Shown here in pieces: positions 28,901-34,343 of a stretch of DNA of 64,000 bases (position 1 is the first letter of the stretch; each line of letters opens with the position of its first letter). Source of the DNA: Lelliottia sp. JS-SCA-14 (lineage in GTDB: Bacteria; Pseudomonadota; Gammaproteobacteria; Enterobacterales; Enterobacteriaceae); NCBI RefSeq assembly GCF_035593345.1, contig NZ_CP141606.1, positions 2,108,001 to 2,172,000 of the forward strand, in the 5' to 3' direction. The translations under genes were made by a program, and so were the position numbers. The notes beneath the pieces are model-generated. The model was not told where the DNA came from, searched no databases, and saw only the letters and a list, made by a program, of their open reading frames with translations.

Positions 28901-30779
28901 GTATACCAACAACACTCAGGTGATGTGGACCTACGACGGGAGCAGCTACACCGGTAGCCAGCAGGCGATGGGCGCGGCGATCTACTACGGCGGTGTGATT
29001 GCCTACGACAAGACCGGCGATGGTTATCTGGATATGGCTTACGGAGATGCGGGTATGGACTCCCTGACCTATCTGGTGAACAACAACGGCGTGCTGACGC
29101 CGGACGGCACCGGTGGGGAAGGTGGCTTCTATGGTCAGTTCGATTCCGGGCGCGAAATCTCCGGCGTCGACATCAACAACGATGGTGCCGTGGATGTGGT
29201 GCAGCACACTAACCGAAGCAGCGCCTATACGCTGACCGTGATTTCCAACAGCGGCACCGGGACTCTGTCCGTGGGCCAGGACATCACCAACGTGTTTGTC
29301 GGTAACAGCGCGAATACCACCACGGCGGCGTCAATGACGTGGGCGGACTTCAACGGCGATGGCTACATGGACCTGTATCTGGGGACCACCTACAACAACA
29401 ACGGCGGGGTGATTTACTACAACGACGGTGCCGGCAAACTCCTGACCACCAAGAGTGCGGTCGAGGCGTCTAACGCCACGGCGGGTTATCTCTCCGTGGC
29501 CGTGGACTGGAACGCCGATGGCCAGATGGACATCGTCAAACTCAGCACCTACGGCGGTTCGCAGACGGCAACCCTGTTCACCAACAACGGCTACGGCTCC
29601 ACCTGGACTTCAAGCCAGCTGGCGTCGGCGCTGGTGAACGTGACGGGTATGGCGGCAGTGGATTACAACTGGGATGGTGCTCAGGATCTGCTGGTGTCTC
29701 AGCAGAACGGCAAAGTGGTTCTGCTCCAGAACAGCAAGACCATCACCGACGGTACCGCGATGCACCTGCACATTGTGGATAGCGAAGGCATCAACGCCTA
29801 CTACGGGAATACGGTCAATCTGTATAACGCAGCAGGTGTCCTGGTGGCATCGCAGATCATCAACGCCCAGTCGGGTGTGGGGTCGAACGACACCACGGCA
29901 CTGGTGAGTTTCTACGGTCTGGATCCTAGCGAAACCTACTCGGCGCAGATTGTGAAGATCACCAACGGCGTGTCGGATAACGTTACCTGGGACGGTCTGG
30001 AAGCGGGCAACGGTAAAGAGGGCTATGTCCTAACCGCCGAAGCGGCAACCGGCGTCCACAGCGGAACGATCACCGGGACCGGGTATAACGACACCTTCGT
30101 GGCAGAAGATGGCACCTATACCTATAACGGCTCCGGCGGCTGGAATACCACCTCCGACTATGACACCTGGAGCAATACCGGTGGCATGGACGTGGTGGAC
30201 TACCGGAATGCGACGTCGGCGGTCACCGTTGACCTGCGTCTGTCCACGGCCCAGGACACGGGCTTTGGCACCTCGCGACTGCTGAACATTGAAGGTATTA
30301 ACGGCTCGGACTACAACGATGTCATCACCGGTAACAGCAGTGATAACCAGTTCGAAGGCCGCGGCGGGAATGACACCTTCAATATCGGCAGCGGGGGACA
30401 CGATACGTTGCTCTATAAGCTGATCAACGCCTCGGATGCCACGGGCGGTAACGGCAGTGATGTGGTGAACGGGTTCACCGTCGGCACCTGGGAAGGGACC
30501 GCGGATACGGATCGCATCGACCTGCGCGATCTGCTCTCCGGCAGCGGTTACACCGGCACGGGCTCCGCGAGCTACGTGAACGGCGTGGCGGCGCTGGACA
30601 GCAGTGCGGGCAACGTTGCCGATTACATTCGTGTGGTGCAAAACGGCAGCAATACCGAGATCCAGGTTGACCTGGACGGGTCGAGCGGCCAGTTCACACC
30701 GACCACGCTGGTGACACTCAACGGCGTGCAGACGGACCTGGCCACGCTGCTGGCTAACCATCAACTGTTGATTGCGTAA
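10980..30779 (+). CDS. Giant BapA/LapA-like type I secreted adhesin, 6599 aa
   Basis: Cell-surface biofilm adhesin exported by the flanking type I system. Start at ATG 10980, which has GGAG six bases upstream and begins a BapA-prefix-like domain (about residues 1-110). A start at 10890 would add 30 atypical residues. A glycine-zipper hydrophobic stretch (GWIAGAALGGGAIGALLA, about 137-155) follows. One divergent Ig-like domain and 49 Ig-like units of about 100 residues (about 274-5160) come next. Five units of a second family (DTGLSxSDFIT, about 5161-5683) and two more divergent domains come after that. About residues 5890-6260 hold six DxDxDG-type loops (for example DFNGDGYMDL) of FG-GAP/calcium-binding type. 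The C-terminus has RTX-like repeats (GGNDTFNIGSGGHD) and an end typical of T1SS substrates. No cysteine-rich or catalytic domain was noticed. Confidence 0.96.
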   Translation: MNKTKVVDVIVRKTSEKTVLMGEGNLSVSVSAPSVIEIHGSAQDVARYIRQGKDLLIYMKDGSVIRCNNYFVEDPDTQKQSELVFNDQQELTHIAFADTAEGAGLAATELTAQATPISSIEPFMAQDNILSDAPWGWIAGAALGGGAIGALLAHGDDGGTRTKVIDNTKEVESATPTFMVTDKAGDKQGLLSAKEITDDNTPTFTGSGQPGATIQVKDSSGSTIASTMVGANGNWTVQLPTQTDGEHTWSVVQIDGSKTTAAGSITLNVATAETSVTLATTAGDNVINASEQSAGFTLSGTSKNLAEDTALTVTLNGKTYTTSVKANGTWSLEVPATDAQALGEGNWTVAVSGKDAAGNTVTGSQSLIVDTQAPALTVNTLAQDNIINAAEHGQALILSGTTTAEAGQIVTVTLNDKNYTATVGSDGTWSLTLDASDVQALVDGDHTLTANVSDKAGNPASTTANFGVDTAAPVVTIDIVSGDDVLNTTEQGQAQMISGQASGAAAGDVVKLTLGDQTFVGVVLANGSWHIGVPASVIGALGEGSHEISVSVTDAAGNTGSATRDIALNGAPPDFTVDTLSQDNVLNALEAVQPLTLSGTSTLPDGSAVSVTLNGINYQTTVESGVWSVVVPVSDVLNLANTLYTVTVSGTDSVGNTGSATANLLVDTVLPQVIINTFAGDNLVNNAEAAQDQTLSGRVTGAAAGDKVSITVGGQSYTATVDADLKWSVTIPAADLTAFGDGDLTFTASVTNAHGNTGTGERDININAELPGLRINTISGDDVINAIEQQQDLTVTGSSTHLAEGTQVIVTLNGVDYPAVVAQNGSWQIGVPAADLQNWSAGDVLVTAHAVDAWGNTVTVNHPIELDLSAVAIAVDTISSDDMLNAAEKAADLTLSGQTQGVEPGQSVVVKFADQTFTAQVQEDGSWSLTVPASAMDGLSDGRAQISVSVTNVHGNSADAARVVMVDTLAPTVAIDSLTDDNIINAAEAGQDLLLSGTSNAEAGQTVTVTLNGQQYQTTVQNNGTWQLSVPAADMSALADGSLTVTASVSDVAGNSSSVDRVSLVDATVPQVTINHFVTDTNTVNQAAHSQAQILSGSVTGAAAGDAVTITINSIEYKTVVDAEGNWSLGLPASVVQGLADGTWTIGVSVTDAAGNTGSSSLDVVVNTFTPVIAINTLAVDDVINATEKGEDLLLSGTSNQPEGTTVTVSLNGINYTATTAADGSWSVTVPASAVSALGEANYSVAASVTDSVGNSASASHNVLVDSSLPVVSINTIAGDNVVNAAEVAAGQTLTGSVTNAAAGDTVTITLGGQTYTATVQDDLTWSLPLDSTLLTALGDGDLTATVSVTNGHGNTSASSLDFAIDANLPGLRIDTVAGDDVINIIEHGQNLVISGSSTDLVAGSTVTLTINGNDYAATVLADGTWLAAVPAADVAQWADGELSISASAQDTSGNPVTIGTLVDVDLAPVAISINSVTDDNVLNAAEKGQDLVLSGSTSGVEAGQTVSVIFGGKVYTATVDAEGNWTTTVPSADLAGQKDGDATVQASVTNVNGNSVSAALDYSVDITAPTVTINTVSTDNMLNAAEAAADLTLSGTSSAEAGQTVTVSFNGNQYSATVQADGSWTLDVPAADMADIADGNAAITASVSDKAGNPASTGASVLVDVTVPQITFNTVSGDDVINSTEHGQALMVSGSVTGAQAGDVITVTLNGTEYTAMLDANGNWSVGIPAGDVGALVNGNVTISATVSDKAGNSTSATHDVSVTLDAPVIAIDTLAVDDVINATEKGEDLLLSGTSNQPEGTTVTVSLNGINYTATTTADGSWSVTVPASAVSALGEANYSVAASVTDSVGNNASATHDVLVDSSLPVVSINTLAGDNVVNAAEVVAGQTLTGSVTNAAAGDTVTITLGGQTYTATVQDDLTWSLPLDSTLLTALGDGDLTATVSVTNGHGNTSASSLDFAIDANLPGLRIDTVAGDDVINIIEHGQNLVISGSSTDLVAGSTVTLTINGNDYAATVLADGTWLAAVPAADVAQWADGELSISASAQDTSGNPVTIGTLVDVDLAPVAISINSVTDDNVLNAAEKGQDLVLSGSTSGVEAGQTVSVIFGGKVYTTTVDADGNWSTTVPSADLAGQKDGDASVQASVTNVNGNSVSAALDYSVDITAPTVTINTVSNNNMLNAAEAAADLTLSGTSSAEAGQTVTVTFNGNQYSATVQADGSWTLDVPAADMAGIADGNAAITASVSDKAGNPASTGASVLVDVTVPQITFNTVSGDDVINSTERGEALMVSGSVTGAQAGDVVTVTLNGTEYTAMLDANGNWSIGVPAEDVWALDTGNSTISAMVTDKAGNSTSATHDVAVIVDVPQIAFNSIAIDNVINATEKGEDLLLTGYSNQPEGTTITVRLNDGYFYTTTAADGSWSVTVPANQVGWLGEANYRLTASVTDSVGNTGSAVSDVLVNTALPLVTLNTIAGDDVVNAAEVAAGQTISGKVSNAEAGNTVTLTIGGNTYTATVQDDLTWSVNVPADVLTAIGNGDLTVTASVTNGVGNTGSVERDITIDANLPGLRIDTVAGDDVINSIEHGQNLIVTGSSDGLTAGTLLTVTVNSKTYPATILADGTWSAAVPAADVNAFAAGSVTVTVEGQSTAGNPVSISHDVTVDLAEVAISIDVVSTDDVINAAEKGADLVLSGSTSNVEEGQTVSVTFGGKSYTANVDADGNWTTTVPAADLTNLKDGDASVQASVTNVNGNSASAGREYSVDATAPTVTIDIISDDNILNATEAQAELTINGTSNAEAGQTVTVTLNGVDYTTVVQDNGTWSLTVPAADLGTLGDGTYTVNASVSDKAGNPASAARDVLVDITVPQLTINTVSGDDVINTTEHGQALIVSGSATGAAAGDLVTVTVNDKSYTAVLDGSGNWSIGIPAADVGALTAGDYTVTAALTDKAGNSNSTTHDVAVNLTAPVLTIGTVSGDDVINSSEKTQDLTISGTATGLAAGAIVTVMLNGKAYSATVDDNGLWTTTVPADQVGALGEALYDITASATDSVGNSSSTTHTVNVGSALPGVTINTIAGDDVVNAAEVAAGQTISGKVVNAEAGNTVTLTIGGNTYTATVQSDLTWSVNVPADVLTALGNGDLTVVASVTNGVGNTGSGERDITIDANLPGLRVDTVAGDDVINSIEHGQNLIITGSSDGLAQGTLLTVTVNGKTYPATVLADGTWSAAVPATDVSALAAGSVTVTVEGQSTAGNPVAISHDVIVDLAEVAISIDVVSTDDVINAAEKGADLVLSGSTSNVEADQTVSVTFGGKSYTASVDADGNWTTTVPAADLASLKDGDASVQVSVTNVNGNSASAGREYSVDATAPTVTISTIAADDMLNATEAQADLTLNGTSTAEAGQTVTLSLNGVDYTTTVGADGNWSVTVPAADLAALSDGTLTVTAVVSDKAGNPASVDHTLTVDLTAPVVTINTVAGDDVINLAEHAQAQIISGSATGAAAGDKVTVTVGGQTYTTVLDAAGNWSVGVPASVISALQDGSVTISASVTDVAGNTGTGTHDVTVDTGLPSVGFDAISADNVLNAVEKGQDLNVSGTSANLSEGTLVTVSLNGKNYTATTAADGSWSLTVPAADLAALGEANYTLSAAATSDVGNSISNTANLRVDTALPGVTLNTIAGDDVINAAEVAAGQNISGKVVNAEAGNTVTLTIGGNTYTATVQSDLTWSVNVPADVLTALGNGDLTVVASVTNGVGNTGSGERDMTINANIPGLRVDTVAGDDVINSIEHGQNLIITGSSDGLAQGTLLTVTVNGKTYPATVLADGTWSAAVPATDVSALAAGSVTVTVEGQSGAGNPVAISHDVTVDLAEVAISIDVISTDDVINAAEKGVDLVLSGSTSNVEAGQTVSVTFGGKSYTASVDAEGNWTTTVPSADLTNLKDGDASVQASVTNVNGNSASAGREYSVDATAPTVTISTIAADDMLNATEAQADLTLTGTSTAEAGQTVTLSLNGVDYTTTVGADGNWSVTVPAADLAALNDGVLTVTASVSDKAGNPASVDHTLTVDLTAPVVTINTVAGDDVINLAEHAQAQIISGSATGAAAGDKVTVTVGGQTYTTVLDAAGNWSVGVPASVISALQDGSVTISASVTDVAGNTGTGTHDVTVDTGLPSVGFDAISADNVLNAVEKGQDLNVSGTSANLSEGTQVTVSLNGKNYTATTAADGSWSLTVPAADLAALGEANYTLSAAATSDVGNSISNTANLRVDTALPGVTINTIAGDDVVNAAEVAAGQTISGKVSNAEAGNTVTLTIGGNTYTATVQDDLTWSVNVPADVLTAIGNGDLTVTASVTNGVGNTGSVERDITIDANLPGLRVDTVAGDDVINSIEHGQNLIITGSSDGLTAGTLLTVTVNGKTYPATVLADGTWSAAVPAADVNAFAAGSVTVSVEGQSTAGNPVAISHDVTVDLAEVAISIDVVSTDDVINAAEKGADLVLSGSTSNVEEGQTVSVTFGGKSYTASVDADGNWTTTVPAADLTSLKDGDASVQASVTNVNGNSASAGREYSVDATAPTVIIDTVASDNVINGSEAAAGVAITGSTTAEVGQTVTVTLGGNSYTAQVQQGGIWSVTVPTADLTAMADSGYTVQASVNDAAGNPGSADKVITLDTTPPVISFNTVAGDDVINREEHAQAQIVSGTTTGASVGDKLVITIGANQYTTTVDASGNWSVGVPASVISALQDGTTTISATITDGAGNSSTQTHDVAINTASVMLTVNTISDDDVINAAEAGNALTIGGSSAQFASGTQVTVTLNGKNYVATIQDDGSWTTTVPATDVAALADGGNYGVFVSAEDSVGNSATASHAISVDLTAPVVSIATLSGDDVLNAAEAQQPLTVNGSSSAEAGQTVTVTLGGKTYTATVASDGTWTLDVPATDLSTLSQGALTVTASVNDKAGNNGQTTHTLTVDTLAPTVTIAAVAGDDIVNNTEQLAGQTISGTTTAEQGQIVTVSFNGHSYQATAAADGTWSVFVPGRDFLGLSDGSYTITASVSDKAGNPGSGTHDVTLSGDVPTITINTFAEDDIVSAAEHGTPLMINGTTDAPAGQTVTITLNGKTYTTTVQNDGTWSTTLGSADVTALADGGAYVINAQVSNAIGNSVSADHTINVDLTAPSMGISIDSLQNDTGLSGSDFITSDSSVVVNGSLTAQLGNNEKAQISLDGGTTWTDLTVTGTTWRYSDSRTLTDGTYQYQVRVIDNAGNVGATDSQDVVIDLTAPAATIITVDAVTQDTGLSASDFITSDNQISLKGTLGATLASGEHAQISIDGGVTWSDVSVSGTSWTYVDGRTLADGDYNYQLRVIDDAGNISASVSQVVTIDTTVPDASKVITIDSISDDTGLSNSDFITNDTSLTVNGTLAATLSEGEYAQISIDGGVTWQNVNVTGNSWFYTDTRTLDNGTYTYFVRVVDAAGNIGSNAQQQVTVDTVAPDAAITVTVDNIAVDTGFDNNDFLTSSTSYTLNGTLGAALGSNEFVQVSMDGGTTWVYAEVNGTQWSYNDARTLTDGSYNYQVRVVDQAGNVGATTSQAVTVDTQSPQYGITIDSISDDTGQSTSDFITMDTTLTVNGSLGSALASDERVQISLDGGNTWIDASVTNQRWSYVDTRELADGDYTYQVRIIDQAGNVGSTTSQEVTVDTTVPATVGTVVSYTDSEGERQGTFGSSVTTDDTSPVITGTLNRAPDEGEIMQLYRDGILLGQVTMNGSASWSFQDNGLSDGNHTYVLRITDLAGNYTESAGFVLGVDTSVPTTVATVTAQTTSDTTPIVGGNVSADLENGEYLEVKVNGKTYTSQTGGAVVVDPDHNTWYLQIPDSDTLAVASYDVTAQVKSSAGNGNNTGVTTGSLVIGTTTVNTDWATTAGNSNNEAMSVGLNSSGLWTIIANGQAYSSSDASTYAANALTNTRGGNVISYTSADYDRNGTMDVFATETSYTNNTQVMWTYDGSSYTGSQQAMGAAIYYGGVIAYDKTGDGYLDMAYGDAGMDSLTYLVNNNGVLTPDGTGGEGGFYGQFDSGREISGVDINNDGAVDVVQHTNRSSAYTLTVISNSGTGTLSVGQDITNVFVGNSANTTTAASMTWADFNGDGYMDLYLGTTYNNNGGVIYYNDGAGKLLTTKSAVEASNATAGYLSVAVDWNADGQMDIVKLSTYGGSQTATLFTNNGYGSTWTSSQLASALVNVTGMAAVDYNWDGAQDLLVSQQNGKVVLLQNSKTITDGTAMHLHIVDSEGINAYYGNTVNLYNAAGVLVASQIINAQSGVGSNDTTALVSFYGLDPSETYSAQIVKITNGVSDNVTWDGLEAGNGKEGYVLTAEAATGVHSGTITGTGYNDTFVAEDGTYTYNGSGGWNTTSDYDTWSNTGGMDVVDYRNATSAVTVDLRLSTAQDTGFGTSRLLNIEGINGSDYNDVITGNSSDNQFEGRGGNDTFNIGSGGHDTLLYKLINASDATGGNGSDVVNGFTVGTWEGTADTDRIDLRDLLSGSGYTGTGSASYVNGVAALDSSAGNVADYIRVVQNGSNTEIQVDLDGSSGQFTPTTLVTLNGVQTDLATLLANHQLLIA
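12699..25259 (+). repeat. Seven tandem six-unit superrepeats within the adhesin
   Basis: Forty-two Ig-like units arranged as seven copies of a six-unit block. Copies begin at 12699, 14493, 16287, 18081, 19875, 21672 and 23469, so the period is 1794-1797 bp. Each position in the block keeps its own signature. Position two is mostly INTIAGD(D/N)VVNAAEV, position three is always PGLR(I/V)(D/N)T and position four VAI(S/A)(I/V). Position five is mostly PTV.I and position six mostly PQ(I/V/L) or PVV. Copies two and three, and copies five to seven, are the most alike. Linker Asp residues fit calcium-rigidified Ig chains. Confidence 0.93.
26461..28029 (+). repeat. Second Ig-like repeat family in the adhesin (five units)
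   Basis: Five units of about 104 residues beginning near 26461, 26770, 27088, 27406 and 27721. Each has ID-x-(I/L)-x-x-D-TG-x-x-x-x-DF-(I/L)-T, then (V/I)S(L/I/M)DGG.TW and YxVRVxDxAGN(V/I)G. The sequence differs from the preceding 49 units and resembles the Big_13-type domains near the C-terminus of other T1SS adhesins. Confidence 0.88.
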
Positions 30780-30785
30780 AACAAC

Positions 30786-30815
30786 GCCGCGGGAAGCGAT
30801 TCCCGCGGCCTTTTG
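30786..30815 (+). terminator. Hairpin terminator between adhesin and exporter genes
   Basis: GCCGCGGGAA (30786-30795) pairs perfectly with TTCCCGCGGC (30800-30809) across a GCGA (GNRA) tetraloop, followed by CTTTT. The short T-run suggests partial termination. Confidence 0.85.
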
Positions 30816-30955
30816 CGTTTCTTTACAGCAAATGTATTAACCCTATATTTCACAAGATTATTTTGCGGACCTGTTTAGAGACCGTTCGATTATAAATCGT
30901 TCCGCAAGGGTACTATTTCAGTGATAAATTACCGCACTGGACAGGACGTAGCATT

Positions 30956-33136
30956 ATGAAGACACATCCGCAGTACGAACCCTGGTTGCAGGGTATGCTC
31001 ATCATCGCAAAGCACTACCGGCTGGATTTCTCTGCGGAGCATGTCCGGGTCACCATTAACCACGAGAGTCAGTCCCCGCGCCAGCTGGTGCTGGAAGAGA
31101 TGGCGCGCCAGCTCGGGCTGGGGCTACGTGAAGTTGCCGCCACGCCGGCCTCCCTCGACCCGTGGCGTTTGCCGCTGATCGCTGAAATGAGCGAAGGGCA
31201 GATTGCGGTGATTAACCGTATGGACAACGAAGGGAATGTCAGCCTGCAGTTCAGCGGGGATGGCGGTCTGGAAACGGTCCTGACCCGTGAGGCGCTGGGC
31301 ACGCGCTTGCAGCGTTTACTGGTGCTGCGCCCGCTGGAGTCCACGCCGGATGCGCGCGTCGATGACTACATCAAGCCCTACGAAAAAAACTGGTTCTGGC
31401 AGCTGGCGCTGAAAGACTGGCGTCGTTACAGCGACATTATGCTGGTGGCGATGGTTGCCAACGTGCTGGCGCTGTCCGGGATGCTCTTTTCCATGCAGGT
31501 GTATGACCGGGTGGTGCCATCACAGTCCGAAGCCACTCTGTGGGTGCTGTTTGGTGGCGTCATGATTGCCATCCTGTTCGAATTCATCATGCGCATGCTG
31601 CGCGTGCATATCTCCGATGTGGTGGGGAAACGCGCCGATCTGCGGATCTCTGAGCGCGTCTTTGCCCATGCGCTGCGCATCAAAAACGGTGCCCGTTCCA
31701 AATCAACCGGCTCTTTTATCGCGCAAATCCGCGAGCTGGAGTCGGTGCGGGAACTGATCACCTCCACCACCATTGCGGCAATCTCCGATCTGCCGTTCTT
31801 CCTGCTGTTCGTGTTTATTTTGTGGATGATTGGCGGTCCGCTGGTGCTGGTGGTGCTCCTCGCCGTGCCGTTGCTGCTTATTCCTGGCCTGCTGGTGCAG
31901 CGTCCGCTGGGGAAACTCTCCAGTGAAGGGATGCGCGAGTCGGCGATTCGCAACGCCACGCTGGTGGAAGCGGTGCAGGGCATCGAAGACATCAAACTGA
32001 TGCGTGCTGAACAGCGTTTCCAGAATCAGTGGAATAACACCAATGACGTCGCCGCCAACGTGGGGATGAAGCAGCGCTGGCTGACGGGGCTGCTGCTGAC
32101 CTGGACCCAGGAAGTGCAGTCGATTGTCTACGCGGTGGTGTTGCTGGTGGGCTGTTATCTGGTGATCAGTGGCGACATGACCACGGGTGCGCTGGTGGGC
32201 ACCTCGATCCTGGCCTCCCGCACGATTGCCCCGTTATCGCAGATTTCCGGGGTGCTCTCGCGCTGGCAGTCGGCAAAAGTGGCGCGCAAAGGGCTGGACG
32301 ATCTGATGCAGCGCCCGATTGACGACCCTCTGCAGGGTAAGAAAGTGCATAAAGCGCACCTGCGCGGCGACTATGCCCTGGAGGACGTTGGCTTCTGGTA
32401 CGACGACGAGGAAAAACTCAAGGTGCTGGAGATCGGCAAGCTGCAGATCCGCGCCGGGGAGCGCATCGCGGTGCTCGGGCGTAACGGCTCCGGGAAAAGC
32501 ACCTTGCTGCAGCTACTGGCGGGGATGCAGGAACCCCAGCAGGGCAGCATTCTGCTGGACGATATTGCCCTGAACCATCTCGACACGGCCGATGTGCGAC
32601 GGGACATGCAGCTGCTCGGCCAGCAGGCGCGGCTGTTCTTTGGCTCGGTGCGCGACAACATCATGATGGGTAATCCGCTGGCAACCGATGATGAAATTCA
32701 TCAGGCGCTGGTCAACAGCGGGGCGCTGGAGTTCGTTCGCAAACAGAAAATGGGGCTGAACTACATCATCAACGAAGGCGGCGCAGGGTTGTCCGGTGGG
32801 CAGCGGCAGGCGCTGCTGCTGGCGCGCGCGCTCATCACCTCGCCGAATATTTTGCTGCTCGATGAACCGACCGCCTGGCTGGATGAGATGAGCGAGAAGC
32901 AGTTTATTCAGCATCTCGATCAGTGGCTGGGCCAGCGCCGGACGCTGGTGGTGGCGACGCATCGTCTGCCGATTCTGGATCTGGTTGACCGCATCATTGT
33001 GCTGGAAAACGGCAAAATTGTGATGGATGGCCCGCGAGACGCGATCCTGCGCCAGCACGGCATGGCCGCGCAAAAGGCACCAAAACGCACTGTCACCATG
33101 AAAGCGGCGGCGATGACTGAGGAGGGGTTGGCATGA
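30956..33136 (+). CDS. Type I secretion ABC exporter (LapB/HlyB class)
   Basis: Inner-membrane ABC exporter of 726 aa that energises adhesin secretion. Residues 1-125 form a C39-like domain without the catalytic Cys, the usual substrate-docking form in RTX and LapA-type systems. The six-helix membrane domain spans about residues 155-440 (DIMLVAMVANVLALSGMLFSMQVYDRVVPS is diagnostic). The ATPase domain has Walker A GRNGSGKST (about 507-515), signature LSGGQRQALLLARAL and Walker B ILLLDEPTAWLDE. The H-loop is VVATHRLPILD. It overlaps the adaptor gene by four bases (ATGA), so they are translationally coupled. The leader upstream (30816-30955) is AT-rich with the palindrome CGATTATAAATCG at 30887-30899 and may hold a separate promoter. 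Confidence 0.96.
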   Translation: MKTHPQYEPWLQGMLIIAKHYRLDFSAEHVRVTINHESQSPRQLVLEEMARQLGLGLREVAATPASLDPWRLPLIAEMSEGQIAVINRMDNEGNVSLQFSGDGGLETVLTREALGTRLQRLLVLRPLESTPDARVDDYIKPYEKNWFWQLALKDWRRYSDIMLVAMVANVLALSGMLFSMQVYDRVVPSQSEATLWVLFGGVMIAILFEFIMRMLRVHISDVVGKRADLRISERVFAHALRIKNGARSKSTGSFIAQIRELESVRELITSTTIAAISDLPFFLLFVFILWMIGGPLVLVVLLAVPLLLIPGLLVQRPLGKLSSEGMRESAIRNATLVEAVQGIEDIKLMRAEQRFQNQWNNTNDVAANVGMKQRWLTGLLLTWTQEVQSIVYAVVLLVGCYLVISGDMTTGALVGTSILASRTIAPLSQISGVLSRWQSAKVARKGLDDLMQRPIDDPLQGKKVHKAHLRGDYALEDVGFWYDDEEKLKVLEIGKLQIRAGERIAVLGRNGSGKSTLLQLLAGMQEPQQGSILLDDIALNHLDTADVRRDMQLLGQQARLFFGSVRDNIMMGNPLATDDEIHQALVNSGALEFVRKQKMGLNYIINEGGAGLSGGQRQALLLARALITSPNILLLDEPTAWLDEMSEKQFIQHLDQWLGQRRTLVVATHRLPILDLVDRIIVLENGKIVMDGPRDAILRQHGMAAQKAPKRTVTMKAAAMTEEGLA

Positions 33137-34308
33137 ATGATTTTTCCCGTTTTAACAGCCGTCTGAAAGAGCCGCGTCTGCCCCGTTCAACCTGGGTGGT
33201 ATGGTCGCTGTTTTCACTTCTGGCCGTATTCGTCGGCTGGGCGAGTCTTTTCCAGCTCGATGAAGTGACCACCGGCAGCGGCAAGGTCATCCCGTCCTCT
33301 CATGAGCAGGTGATCCAGTCCCTCGAAGGGGGGATTATTCACAGCCTGCTGGTGCGCGAAGGTGACATCGTTGAGCGCGGGCAGCAGCTCGCCCAACTGG
33401 ACCGGACGAAAACGGAGTCGGGCGTGCTGGAGAGTGAGTCCCGGCTGAATGCGGCCCTGGCAACGGCCGCGCGTCTGAATGCGGAGGTGAATAACACGGA
33501 GCTGGTGTTCCCGTCAGAGCTGGATGATGACGTCGAACTGGTCAGGCAGGAAACGGCGCTGTATCAATCCCGTCGTGAAAGCCTCGACAAAGGGGTGGCC
33601 GGTCTGCGTCAGGGCGCCGATCTTGTCCAGCGTGAGCTGTCGTTGACTCGCCCGCTGGTGACTCAGGGGGCCGCCAGCAAGGTGGAGGTTTTACGCCTTG
33701 AGCGGCAGAAAAATGAGTTTGAGAGCAAGATCACCGAGATGCAAAACCAGTATTACGTCCGCGCCCGCGAAGAGCTGGCGAAGGCGAATGCTGAAATCGA
33801 AGCGCAACGTTCGGTCATGAAAGGCCGGGAAGATTCCCTGACCCGACTGGCGTTTACGGCTCCGGTCCGCGGAATTGTGAAAGATATCGACGTGACCACC
33901 GTGGGAGGCGTGATTCCGCCGAACGGCAAACTGATGACCCTGGTCCCCCTTGATGACCAGATGGTGATTGAAGCCAAAATTTCACCCCGCGATGTGGCCT
34001 TTATTCATCCGGGTCAAAAAGCCCTGGTCAAAGTGACCGCTTACGATTATTCCATCTATGGCGGGCTGGACGGTGAAGTCACCATGATTTCCCCGGACAC
34101 CATCCAGGATGAGGTCAAAAGAGACGTTTACTATTATCGGGTTTATATCCGCACAGACAGTAATCATCTGACCAATAAGCAGGGCAAAGAATTCCCTGTC
34201 TTTCCAGGGATGATCGCAACCGTCGATATTAAAACCGGCAGTAAGAGTGTGCTGGATTATCTGTTAAAACCACTGAACAAAGCGCGGGAAGCGTTGCGGG
34301 AAAGATAA
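33133..34308 (+). CDS. HlyD-family periplasmic adaptor of type I secretion
   Basis: Membrane fusion protein of 391 aa linking the ABC exporter to the TolC-like channel. A single N-terminal transmembrane helix covers about residues 20-40 (WVVWSLFSLLAVFVGWASLF). A lipoyl-like half-motif follows (GSGKVIPSSHEQVIQSLEGGIIHSLLVREGDIV), then a long coiled coil (about 95-230) and the second lipoyl/beta-barrel part (APVRGIVKDIDVTTVGGVIPPNGKLMTLVP). The C-terminal strand KTGSKSVLDYLLKPLNKAREALRER is typical of HlyD and LapC. The gene begins inside the ABC exporter stop and ends just before a perfect palindromic terminator. It closes the secretion locus. Confidence 0.96.
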   Translation: MNDFSRFNSRLKEPRLPRSTWVVWSLFSLLAVFVGWASLFQLDEVTTGSGKVIPSSHEQVIQSLEGGIIHSLLVREGDIVERGQQLAQLDRTKTESGVLESESRLNAALATAARLNAEVNNTELVFPSELDDDVELVRQETALYQSRRESLDKGVAGLRQGADLVQRELSLTRPLVTQGAASKVEVLRLERQKNEFESKITEMQNQYYVRAREELAKANAEIEAQRSVMKGREDSLTRLAFTAPVRGIVKDIDVTTVGGVIPPNGKLMTLVPLDDQMVIEAKISPRDVAFIHPGQKALVKVTAYDYSIYGGLDGEVTMISPDTIQDEVKRDVYYYRVYIRTDSNHLTNKQGKEFPVFPGMIATVDIKTGSKSVLDYLLKPLNKAREALRER

Positions 34309-34314
34309 AAAAAT

Positions 34315-34336
34315 GGCGGTCGGTTAACCGACCGCC
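34315..34336. terminator. Bidirectional palindromic terminator
   Basis: A 22-bp perfect palindrome: GGCGGTCGG, loop TTAA, CCGACCGCC. On the minus strand it runs into seven T, so it terminates the leftward regulator gene well. On the plus strand it follows the adaptor gene by seven bases with a weaker T-rich tail. Confidence 0.9.
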
Positions 34337-34343
34337 TGCTTAA

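Noticed and set aside
10980..30779. Many long open frames antisense to the adhesin, for example 25344-26903 and 12768-13565 on the minus strand.
   Set aside because: They recur with the 300-bp repeat period and arise because the GC-rich repeat codons rarely give stops on the other strand. They lack initiation signals and protein-like composition.
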